A stretch of DNA of 64,000 nt from Gordonia sp. 'Campus' (GTDB taxonomy: Bacteria; Actinomycetota; Actinomycetes; Mycobacteriales; Mycobacteriaceae). The translations under genes and the position numbers were made by a program. Positions within the stretch are counted from its first letter, which is position 1. Every line of letters begins with the position of its first letter. Below the pieces are notes generated by a model. The model was given only the letters and a program-made list of their open reading frames with translations. It searched no databases and was not told the DNA's origin. Of the stretch, positions 53,190-60,912 are shown one piece after another. Location of the stretch: NCBI RefSeq assembly GCF_022206305.1, contig NZ_JAKOIW010000019.1, positions 1 to 64,000 of the forward strand, given 5' to 3'.

Positions 53190-54754
53190 CGAACGCTCAG
53201 CGGCACCGGCGTGATCGACGGACCGCTGCGCACCGTCGCGAGGATCGGGCCCCACCCGGTCCAGAGGTTCACCGGCACGGCGACCGTCGCGTCGGCGGGC
53301 AGCGTGATCACCGACGGGCTGACCGCGGTCCGATCGGTGAAGGTGTCACTGCGCTCGACCGAGAGGCGCAACCGCTGGGCCCGACCCTCGGACCGGACAC
53401 TCACGCCGGTCGTCGTGGTTCCTACGGCCACAGCCGATCCCGGACCGATCGCCAGCTGCGTCGTCTCGGTCGACAACGACCGGAGCGAGTTCTCGGTCGC
53501 CACCGCGAATTCGGCGGTCGACGGTGCCGACGAGCTCACGCGCAGTCCGTGACGGACCGGATCGACGTCGATCGCGGCCACCGCGCCCGCGGGCACCTCG
53601 AGGTCGCCCAGCGCCACCGCTCCGCCCGCGCTCAGTACGGTCGCATTGATGTCCGCGGTCCGGCCGGCTTCGACACCGTCGACGACGAGTCGGAAGGTGC
53701 GCCCGGCGGGCACCGTGATCGTCGCGGAGTTGTCGTTGTTGAAATGGACCTTCTTGTCTACACCCGCAATGGCGCGTCCGGACAGGTCGGTCACGCGCAC
53801 GTCCCAGTCCACGTCGCCGACACCGCGTGCGCCACCGTTGGTGTCCGACACCATGACCACCGTCTCGTCGTTGCGCAGGTCCGGATCCTGGTGTCGGGCC
53901 AGGATCGGCGCCAGCGGGACGAGCATCATCCTGTTCTTCGGCGAGCCCTGGAAGAGCAGGGTCGGCTCGGTGGGATTGGTGGCCGTCGAGTAGTACCAGC
54001 TGTTGGCGGCCGGATCGGCCACGATCATCTTCTCGACGCCTGGGAAGTTGTTGTCGTACACGACGATGCCGCGCTTGCCCTGGCCCAGGTCGCGGATGGC
54101 GATCGGGTTGATTGCGTGTCCGGCGGACTGCTCCTCGTCGGTGTAGATCGCGAGCACGTAGTTGTCGTTGCGTGCCCAGGCGGACCGCAGTTGCGACAGT
54201 GCCTGCGCGACCGTGACCTCCGATTGCACGAGGTCGGTCGGTGGGAAGCCCTGCGTGATGAACATGCGGGCGATGAGTTCGTCGAGCGGCGCCGAGGGTC
54301 GGATCCCGTAGACGGGCTGCCAGGGCAACGCGAGCGGGAACGGGCTGAGACGTTTGGTCGAATACAAGCCGGCGAGCGCCGCCATGCCGAAACAGTGCCC
54401 ACCGGTCATCGAGTCGTTGAACTCGTCCTGCAGGAGTTCGGCAACGGTCGTCGGCGAACACACGCCGAGCACGACGCGTGCGCAGACCTCGTCTCCGAAG
54501 ACGGCGCGCATCCCGTCGATCGACAGACCTCGCGTGTGCTCGGGGGTGTTCGGTCCCCAGTTCTCGAAGGAGAAGCCGTCCCGCTTGACCTGGAAGTCGG
54601 ATCGAGCGACCACCTTGCCGGACTGCGGGTTCACCACGGGCGCGGCGTCGGAGGTACCCGCTGCGACGAACGAGAAGGTCGTCGCCAGGGTCAGTACGAG
54701 AACGGCCGCCGAAAGACGGATCGACCGACGAAAGCGGCCCTTACCTTTGCGCAT
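53186..54754 (-). CDS. secreted protein, candidate papain-like cysteine hydrolase
   Basis: 522 residues. A basic N-terminus and hydrophobic run (SAAVLVLTLATTFSFVAAG) form a signal peptide to about residue 38. The middle domain has Cys121 in GGHCFGMAALAG, His213 in SAGHAINPIAI and Asp234-Asn235-Asn236 in VYDNNFPG, the order and local context of a Cys-His-Asx catalytic triad. The C-terminal 220 residues are beta-rich repeats with VSVRSEGRAQRLRLS type strands. I do not recognise a named family. The stop overlaps the start of the esterase lipoprotein, so the two products probably work together at the surface. Confidence 0.72.
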   Translation of the reverse strand: MRKGKGRFRRSIRLSAAVLVLTLATTFSFVAAGTSDAAPVVNPQSGKVVARSDFQVKRDGFSFENWGPNTPEHTRGLSIDGMRAVFGDEVCARVVLGVCSPTTVAELLQDEFNDSMTGGHCFGMAALAGLYSTKRLSPFPLALPWQPVYGIRPSAPLDELIARMFITQGFPPTDLVQSEVTVAQALSQLRSAWARNDNYVLAIYTDEEQSAGHAINPIAIRDLGQGKRGIVVYDNNFPGVEKMIVADPAANSWYYSTATNPTEPTLLFQGSPKNRMMLVPLAPILARHQDPDLRNDETVVMVSDTNGGARGVGDVDWDVRVTDLSGRAIAGVDKKVHFNNDNSATITVPAGRTFRLVVDGVEAGRTADINATVLSAGGAVALGDLEVPAGAVAAIDVDPVRHGLRVSSSAPSTAEFAVATENSLRSLSTETTQLAIGPGSAVAVGTTTTGVSVRSEGRAQRLRLSVERSDTFTDRTAVSPSVITLPADATVAVPVNLWTGWGPILATVRSGPSITPVPLSVR

Positions 54755-54846
54755 TGCTGAACATTAGCGGGCCAAACGGACATCCTGAACAAATCCTGAG
54801 AAAAGATCGGTCGCATTTCTGGTGTTGTCCCAGAATTGAGGACGAA

Positions 54847-55356
54847 TCACGCCAGAGTGCGCATGTACTTCATCACGACGTTCCAGTCCTCATAGCTCGG
54901 CTGCGTGAAGAAGATGTGCTCGCCCTTGAACTCCTTGACGCCGTGCACTTCCCGGTCGTCGATGATGAAATCGCCGCGGTTGAGGTTCTTGTGGTGGGAG
55001 AGGATCAGGCGTTTGTACGCGGGCGAGTCCTCGTCACCGCCGATGTATTTCTTCACCCAGAGGAGCTTGTCGGTCCACGCACTCGGGTTCTCCCACGGCG
55101 CCGTGGACAGTATGTAGGTGTCGAAGAGTTCGGCGAGTTCACGGAAGGCCGCTAGCGCACCGGGCAGCGGATCCATCAGGGCGAAGATGCCCGGCACATG
55201 GTCGAGGTGGTCCTGATATTCGTCCCGGATCTCTGGACTCAGGCGGTCGACCCCGGACTGAAAGTCGACCAAGGTGTTGTCCATGTCGACGTAGAGGACC
55301 TTCTTCTTCGGTGCCGGACGTTCCGTGACCGAGCCGGTCTCGATGGTCGTGGTCAT
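54847..55356 (-). CDS. 5'(3')-deoxyribonucleotidase family protein (NT5C type)
   Basis: 169 residues, HAD-superfamily fold: motif I DMDNTLVDF (nucleophile and acid Asp), motif II within ILSTAPWENPS, and IIDDREVHGV (motif IV). NT5C enzymes remove 5'-phosphate from (deoxy)nucleotides. It is the last gene of the C5-acid operon strand, 65 bases after the CitE-like gene, and its metabolic link to that pathway is unclear. Confidence 0.85.
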   Translation of the reverse strand: MTTTIETGSVTERPAPKKKVLYVDMDNTLVDFQSGVDRLSPEIRDEYQDHLDHVPGIFALMDPLPGALAAFRELAELFDTYILSTAPWENPSAWTDKLLWVKKYIGGDEDSPAYKRLILSHHKNLNRGDFIIDDREVHGVKEFKGEHIFFTQPSYEDWNVVMKYMRTLA

Positions 55357-55421
55357 GTGGGACCGCCTTTCGCGTGGGCCGGCGAGTCACCGACCGCCAC
55401 CGAACTGCGTACCACCCGGTG

Positions 55422-56264
55422 TCAGGCCTGCGTCTGCCGGGCCAGCGTCCGTCGGGCGATCCGCGCGACCGCCTCGTCGATCAGACGGCCCGCACTGTCG
55501 GTGGCCGCGGCGCCTCCCGCGGCGTCGAAGGCGGTCAGGACGTCGCGGGCGGAGGCGACCTCGGCGTCGGTCGGCGCCATCCCCGCGCGGGCGGGAGCGA
55601 TCTGTCGCGGGTGGATGCAGGCGCGCCCGAGGAAACCGATGGCGGTCAGCCGTCGGGTCTCGTCGGCGAAGCCGTCCGGGTCGTCGATGACCGGCGACGC
55701 CGCCCCGAGCGGTGGACCGATCCGTGCGGCGGCCGACGCGGCGACCACCTGCGAGCGTGCCCACAGCAGTTCGTTGCCGACCACTGTGGTGACCCCGAGG
55801 TCGGCGGCGAGGTCGACTTCGCCGATCTGGAGGAACTCGACCCGCGGTCCGGCCGCGATGGACGCCGCGTTGCAGAGTCCGGCCCCGGTCTCGATCAGGG
55901 GCGACACCGGTGTGCGGGGTCGTCCCCACTCGGCCTCGAGCTCGGCCAGCATGGCGTCCACCCGCTCGAGCGTCGCCGCGTCGTCGACCTTCGGCAGCCA
56001 GACGCCGTCGGCCCCGGCACGCACCGCCATGGTGAGGTCGTCGAGGAGTTCGGCTCCGGGGTTGACCCGCACCCAGGCGGGGACGCCGTCCCGGTCGCGG
56101 TTCTCCAGCCACCCGCCGACGGCGATGCGAGCGGTGTCCTTGCCCGACAACGGCACCGCGTCCTCGAGGTCGAGGACCACGGTATCGGTCCCCGAGCCGA
56201 CCGCCTTGTCGAAGCGCTCGGGCCGGTCACCCGGGACGTAGAGGAAGACCAGCGCCTGCGTCAT
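55422..56264 (-). CDS. citE: HpcH/HpaI aldolase-type acyl-CoA lyase (CitE-like)
   Basis: 280 residues, CitE/Mcl-type TIM barrel. YVPGDRPERF at the N-terminus, VVLDLEDAVPLSGKD (Mg-binding), then PVSPLIETGAGLCNAASIA, the FLQIGEVDLAADLGV metal site, and CIHPRQIAPA near the end. Related lyases split malyl-, citramalyl- or hydroxymethylglutaryl-CoA into acetyl-CoA plus a keto acid. In M. tuberculosis CitE-like Rv2498c is beside a MaoC protein and an acyl-CoA dehydrogenase, as here. It overlaps the acyl-CoA dehydrogenase stop by 4 bases. Confidence 0.85.
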   Translation of the reverse strand: MTQALVFLYVPGDRPERFDKAVGSGTDTVVLDLEDAVPLSGKDTARIAVGGWLENRDRDGVPAWVRVNPGAELLDDLTMAVRAGADGVWLPKVDDAATLERVDAMLAELEAEWGRPRTPVSPLIETGAGLCNAASIAAGPRVEFLQIGEVDLAADLGVTTVVGNELLWARSQVVAASAAARIGPPLGAASPVIDDPDGFADETRRLTAIGFLGRACIHPRQIAPARAGMAPTDAEVASARDVLTAFDAAGGAAATDSAGRLIDEAVARIARRTLARQTQA

Positions 56265-57424
56265 CCGACCGTGACGGTGCCGTTGACGAGCGCCTTGGCG
56301 ATGACCGTGCGCATGATGTCGTTGGTGCCCTCACCGATCGACATCAGCGGCGCGTCACGGTAATACCGCTCGACGTTGAACTCGGTCGAATAGCCGTATC
56401 CGCCGTGGATGCGCATCGCCTCGAGGCTCGCGGTGATCGCGGTCTCCGACGCGAAGTACTTGGCCATGCCGGCCTCACCGTCGACGCGCGCACCCGAATC
56501 CGCCTTGGCCGCAGCCCAATAGGTCATCAACCGTGCGGCCTGCAGCTGTGTGGCGATGTCGGCGAGTTTGAGCTGGATGGCCTGGAAGTCCGAGATCGGC
56601 TTGCCGAACGCGGTCCGCTCCCGGGAGTAGTTGAGCGCGGCGTCGTACGACGCCTGCGCGATGCCGACGCTACGGCCGGCGATGTTCAACCGGCCGATCT
56701 CGAGGCCCGACAGCGCCTGCTGCATGCCCCGGCCCTCGACGCCGCCGAGCAGCGTCGACTGCGGGACGCGCACCTCGTCGAGGAAGATCTCGCACGACTC
56801 CGTGCCCTTGTAGCCGAGCTTGCCCATGTCCCGCTGGACCTCGAAGCCGGGAGTGGTGGTGTCCACCAGCAGGATGCTCATGCCCTTGTGGGCCGGGGTG
56901 GCCGACGGGTCGGTCTTCACCAGTACCGGGAGCACATTCGCGTGACGCGCGTTGGTGATCCAGGTCTTGGTGCCGCGGATGACGTAGTCGTCGCCGTCCT
57001 TGGTGGCGGTCGTCTTGATGCCCTGTAGATCGGTTCCGGCCCCGGGCTCGGTGAGGCCGATTCCGGTGCGGCACTCACCACTTGCCAGGCGCGGGAGCCA
57101 CTGTGCCTTCTGTTCGTCGGTGCCGTGGCGCGCGATCATCCAGCAGGACAGATTGTGACTGCCGAGGATTCCGGCGATGCCCATCCAACCGCGTGCGAGC
57201 TCCTCGTAGACGAGGGTGAAGGACACCATGTCGAGTTCGAGTCCGCCGAATTCCTCCGGCGTGGTGATCCCGAACAGACCCATTTCCCGCAACCGGTCGA
57301 CGATCTCGGTGGGATACCGGCCGGTGCGCTCCCACTCGTTGGCGACCGGGATGATCTCCTTGTCGACGAGCTGGCGCAGGGCGGCGCGAAAGTCGCGCTG
57401 TTCGGAGTTGAAGCTGAAATCCAT
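56261..57424 (-). CDS. acyl-CoA dehydrogenase (FadE19-like)
   Basis: 387 residues, full-length ACAD. FAD/substrate motifs RTGIGLTEPGAGTDLQGIK and TWITNARHANVLPV, the helical C-terminal domain, and the catalytic glutamate in SIGEGTNDIMR. Similar in size and neighbours to mycobacterial FadE19 (Rv2500c), which acts on branched short acyl-CoAs; here methylsuccinyl- or isovaleryl-type substrates are guesses. It follows the MmgE/PrpD gene by 74 bases and overlaps the CitE-like gene. Confidence 0.87.
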   Translation of the reverse strand: MDFSFNSEQRDFRAALRQLVDKEIIPVANEWERTGRYPTEIVDRLREMGLFGITTPEEFGGLELDMVSFTLVYEELARGWMGIAGILGSHNLSCWMIARHGTDEQKAQWLPRLASGECRTGIGLTEPGAGTDLQGIKTTATKDGDDYVIRGTKTWITNARHANVLPVLVKTDPSATPAHKGMSILLVDTTTPGFEVQRDMGKLGYKGTESCEIFLDEVRVPQSTLLGGVEGRGMQQALSGLEIGRLNIAGRSVGIAQASYDAALNYSRERTAFGKPISDFQAIQLKLADIATQLQAARLMTYWAAAKADSGARVDGEAGMAKYFASETAITASLEAMRIHGGYGYSTEFNVERYYRDAPLMSIGEGTNDIMRTVIAKALVNGTVTVG

Positions 57425-57498
57425 TGTGATCCTTGCTCTCAGGCGTGACCGGACGGGTTCGCGGCGGCAAACCCACGGCGAGATGGGCGTGGTGTGTG

Positions 57499-58884
57499 TC
57501 AGCCGGCGGCGACGATGGTCGTCGCGAGGGTGGTGATCGGTACGACCGACGACGCGTTCGAGAGACCGAACACCGCGTCGACGAGGTCATCGGAGGCATC
57601 TCCGCCACCGCTGTTCCCACGGAACTTCGCGGCCACGGCGTCGTCGTCCATCGGCCGGCCCGAAGTGCCACGGCTGCACGGCACCTCGCCGACGACCCGG
57701 GAGCCGTCGGCGAAGGTGATGACCGCCCGGCCGGCGGCGTCGGCGGCCGGGCGGCCATCGGGCACGGTGGTGACCTCGACGAGTCCCGCGGTGGTCGCGA
57801 CCTCGGGGCGCCCGATCGAGTCCACGGCGTAGGTGTCCACGGTGACGGCACCGTCGTGCACGAGGGCGGCGACGCTCCACGGCAGGTCGAACTTGGCGTC
57901 GTAGACGCTGCGCGGGCTGCGGGTACCGGTGCCCGGGCCGCAGACGATCTCGACGCTGTCGGGGTGGACGTCGACGGCGATGCTCGTGATCTCTCCCGGC
58001 ACGATCTCGCGCCCCTGCTCACCGGCCGTGACCACTGCCGCGCCGACCGCGTCGAGTGCGGCATGCATCAGTTGGCAACTCGGATACGGCTTGATGCCGA
58101 TACTGGCGCTCTCCCAGCGGGTTCCGAGGTCGGCCACGATGGTGTCGGGATCTATCTCGCGATCGGCGAGCGCACGGTACAGACCGCGGCGGCCTTCGAG
58201 CACCGACTCGGGTCCGCTCGCCCCGGCCACCGCGAGCCGCGCGGCCAGGACACCGCTGAAGCCGGCGTTCCCGGGGTGCAGGGTCTTGGTGTTCGCGCCG
58301 GTGTCGAGGAACTCGAGGAGCCCACCCGACGACGACGCGGCGATGCCGATCGCATTGGTGAGCACACCGGTCCCGGCGCCGTACAGCAATCCGGCGGCGA
58401 CGGCACCGGCGAGCGGACCGACGACGGCGGTGGCGTGCAGTCCGCGCGCATGGAACCCGTGGGGCGCAGCCGCGCCGAGACGGCACGCGACCTCGAGCCC
58501 GGCCACCAGCGCGACGACGGTGTCGGCGCCGGTCGCGTCGACCTCCTCGGCGACCGCCAGCACCGCCGGGGCCACGACCGTCGTCGGGTGCACCAGCGCG
58601 CCGGCGTGCGTGTCGTCGAAGTCGAGCGCATGCATCAGCACGCCGTTGGCGAACGCCGCCGCGGGGGCCGAGATCGCCTCGGCATCTCCGAGCGGGTGGG
58701 CCTGGGCGGGACCGCCGAGCGCGCGAGCCACCGTCAACCCCGGTCCGCCCTGGCCGAGGCGCCGGGCCCCGATCCCGTTGCCGATGCCGTCGAGCAGGTG
58801 TCGGAGTGCGGCGCGGCGGGTGGTCTCGGGGATGGCGTCGATGCTCAGGCCGGCGGCCCAGCTCGCGAGTCGGCGGGCGGTCAC
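57499..58884 (-). CDS. MmgE/PrpD family protein
   Basis: 461 residues. Typical family features: HALDFDDTHAGALVHPTTVVAPA in the helical half, AFANGVLMH, GIAASSSGGLLEFLDTGANTKTLHPG, and PYPSCQLMHAAL. Members include 2-methylcitrate dehydratase and cis-aconitate decarboxylase (itaconate producer), plus many of unknown specificity. It overlaps the CoA-transferase stop by 4 bases (ATGA). Its inclusion in a CitE-MaoC-CoA-transferase operon is unusual and suggests a dehydration step on a branched tricarboxylate or its CoA product. Confidence 0.82.
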   Translation of the reverse strand: MTARRLASWAAGLSIDAIPETTRRAALRHLLDGIGNGIGARRLGQGGPGLTVARALGGPAQAHPLGDAEAISAPAAAFANGVLMHALDFDDTHAGALVHPTTVVAPAVLAVAEEVDATGADTVVALVAGLEVACRLGAAAPHGFHARGLHATAVVGPLAGAVAAGLLYGAGTGVLTNAIGIAASSSGGLLEFLDTGANTKTLHPGNAGFSGVLAARLAVAGASGPESVLEGRRGLYRALADREIDPDTIVADLGTRWESASIGIKPYPSCQLMHAALDAVGAAVVTAGEQGREIVPGEITSIAVDVHPDSVEIVCGPGTGTRSPRSVYDAKFDLPWSVAALVHDGAVTVDTYAVDSIGRPEVATTAGLVEVTTVPDGRPAADAAGRAVITFADGSRVVGEVPCSRGTSGRPMDDDAVAAKFRGNSGGGDASDDLVDAVFGLSNASSVVPITTLATTIVAAG

Positions 58885-60107
58885 GACGGGGCCTGACCAG
58901 AGGGAGCCTGGGCGACCGCGCCGAAGGCGCCGCCGTCGACGAGACCACGGACGTCGTCCGCGCTGTAGCCCAGCAGACCCATCACCTCGTCGAAGTTCTC
59001 GTTGCGATGCGGTGCCCGACGATACTCCGTCTTGTCCGTGCCGAAACGCACCGGCGAGGTCACCTGCCGGACCTCACCCCACACCTCGTGTTCGGTGGTG
59101 GCGATGAGACCGCGTGCGAGCGTGTGCTCCTCGGTGAGCGCCTGCTCGACGTCGTTGATCGGCCCGGTGGGAACCCCGGCTTCGGTCAGCAGCGACACCC
59201 AGTGGTCGACGGTCGACTCGGCGAATCGCTTCTCCAGGATCGGCAGCAGCTCGTCCTTGTGCTGTCCGCGGGCGGCGAAGTCGGTGAACCGCGGGTCGTC
59301 GAGCAGCTCGGCCAGACCGATGGCCTCGGCGAGGCGCACCCAGAACTTCTCCTTGGCGCAGCCGACGACGAACCAACCGTCGGTGGCCTCGAAGGCCTGG
59401 AACGGCACCAGCGACGGATGCGCCGAATTCTTGGTGCGACCCGGACGGTAACCGGCATTGAGATGCCATGCCGCCGGGTAGGTGAGCATGGAGACCGCGG
59501 TGTCGTACAGCGAGACGTCGCAGTCGCCGCCGACACCGTCCCGGCGCGCGGCGTGCAGACCGGCCATCAGGCTCAGGGCGGCGACGAATCCGCCGGAGAA
59601 ATCCACCAGGGACAGACCGGATTTCGTGGGGGGTCCGTCCGGGTCGCCGGTGAGGTCCATCCAGCCGGCCAGGCCCTGCAGGATGTAGTCGTAACCGGGC
59701 TGTTTGGCGCGCGGACCGGTCATGCCGAAGCCGGTGAGGCTGCAGCAGACGATCGCCGGGTTGAGGTGTTTGAGGTCGTCGTAGGTGATCTTGATCTTCG
59801 CCGGGACGTCGCCGCGCAGGTTGGAGTAGACCGCGTCGCTGGTCCGCACGAGGTCCTCGAACACCTTGCGACCGCCGGGGGTCGCGAGATCCAATGAGAG
59901 ACTGCGCTTGTTGCGATTGAAGGCCTCGAAGAACAGGGAATCCTCGCCCGAGTTGTACGGGGGGACATACCTTCCGACGTCGCCGCCGGACTGCGGCTCC
60001 TCGATCTTCAACACGTCCGCGCCGAGGTCGGCGAGGTGGACGCTGCCGAACGGGCCGGCGCCGTACTGCTCGATGGCGATGATGCGGACGTCCTCGAGCG
60101 GCTTCAT
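58881..60107 (-). CDS. class III CoA-transferase (CaiB/BaiF family)
   Basis: 408 residues. Family motifs: EQYGAGPFGSVHLADLGADV, FEAFNRNKRSLSLDL, QPGYDYILQGLAGWMDLTGD and the later NDVEQALTEEH region. These enzymes move CoA between carboxylic acids by a covalent aspartyl intermediate. In itaconate and mesaconate pathways a class III transferase activates the dicarboxylate. The ATG at 60107 overlaps the MaoC stop by 4 bases and starts the family similarity; the longer frame runs through the MaoC gene. Confidence 0.87.
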   Translation of the reverse strand: MKPLEDVRIIAIEQYGAGPFGSVHLADLGADVLKIEEPQSGGDVGRYVPPYNSGEDSLFFEAFNRNKRSLSLDLATPGGRKVFEDLVRTSDAVYSNLRGDVPAKIKITYDDLKHLNPAIVCCSLTGFGMTGPRAKQPGYDYILQGLAGWMDLTGDPDGPPTKSGLSLVDFSGGFVAALSLMAGLHAARRDGVGGDCDVSLYDTAVSMLTYPAAWHLNAGYRPGRTKNSAHPSLVPFQAFEATDGWFVVGCAKEKFWVRLAEAIGLAELLDDPRFTDFAARGQHKDELLPILEKRFAESTVDHWVSLLTEAGVPTGPINDVEQALTEEHTLARGLIATTEHEVWGEVRQVTSPVRFGTDKTEYRRAPHRNENFDEVMGLLGYSADDVRGLVDGGAFGAVAQAPSGQAPS

Positions 60108-60658
60108 CCGACGCTCCCCTCGGTGGTTCCGGTCAGTTCGGTCAGGGACGGGGCCTTGACCTCGGGGAAGTAGTTCTGTCCGATGCCGCTCTCGCGGGTG
60201 GCGACCATCACCGAACGCTTCCAGGAGATGACGACCTCGCCGTCCTGGTTGATCCCGCGGGTCACCATCGACACGATCCCCGCATAGGGACGCGACTGTG
60301 ACAGGCGCAGGTCGGTGCAGATGCTCTCGGCGTAGATGGTGTCGCCGACGTAGACCGGGTGGGCCAGTTTGACGTCGGTGAACTGCAGGTTCGCGACCGC
60401 GTTCTGGCTCATGTCGATGACCGAGAGTCCGAGGACCAGGGCGATGGTCAGACCCGAGTTCACGATGACCTTGCCGTCGGTGATGGGATTCGTCGCGGCG
60501 AGGTGGGAGTTGAAGTGGTTCTGGTTGGTGTTCATCGACAGGCACGTGATCCACGCGTTGTCGGTGTCGGTGATGGTGCGGCCCATCGGGTGTTGGTAGA
60601 CGTCGCCCACGACGTAGTCCTCGAAGAAGCGTCCGAGAGTGGCGGGATGGGTGGTCAA
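60104..60658 (-). CDS. MaoC-like hot-dog hydratase
   Basis: 184 residues, MaoC-type hot-dog fold: GRFFEDYVVGDVYQHPMGRT, the hydratase-like motif NTNQNHFNSHLA (His as base candidate; the usual Asp is not in the canonical place), and VYVGDTIYAESICTDLR. Length equals mycobacterial Rv2499c (185 residues), the neighbour of the CitE-like Rv2498c. It probably hydrates an enoyl-CoA such as mesaconyl- or itaconyl-CoA. First gene of the minus-strand operon; the divergent hyuA promoter region lies upstream. Confidence 0.82.
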   Translation of the reverse strand: MTTHPATLGRFFEDYVVGDVYQHPMGRTITDTDNAWITCLSMNTNQNHFNSHLAATNPITDGKVIVNSGLTIALVLGLSVIDMSQNAVANLQFTDVKLAHPVYVGDTIYAESICTDLRLSQSRPYAGIVSMVTRGINQDGEVVISWKRSVMVATRESGIGQNYFPEVKAPSLTELTGTTEGSVG

Positions 60659-60912
60659 TGGTCCTCCTCAGGGTGCGGCGTCGTGGAGTGCACACAACGA
60701 GCCGTGACGCGGACCACCATAAACATCTGATCTTTAGAACGTCAAGGATGTGTCCATCCTGGCAATACCCTGAGTTTCGTCGCAGGTGTTGCCGAAACCC
60801 TCCGATGTATTGCATGATGCTCCGGAGCGCAGCTATGGCTCAGATCACTCCCGTCAACGGGATACAGCTGAAGACGTCGGGGTGACGGCATGTACAGAGG
60901 AAGCGAGTTTCG
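60659..60912. promoter_or_regulatory. divergent promoter region of the maoC operon and hyuAB
   Basis: 254 bases, AT-richer than the surroundings around 60720-60800. GGATG-TGTC-CATCC (60747-60760) is a small dyad, and TGTATTGCATGATGC near 60811 has a GntR-like look. No confident -35/-10. No regulator is encoded in the window near it. Confidence 0.4.

Noticed and set aside
52439..54760. 773-codon plus-strand frame over the secreted pair
   Set aside because: Arg/Pro-rich shadow of two coupled minus-strand genes with signal sequences.
60108..60815. N-terminal extension of the class III CoA-transferase
   Set aside because: It overlaps the MaoC gene in another frame; the family begins at the ATG at 60107.
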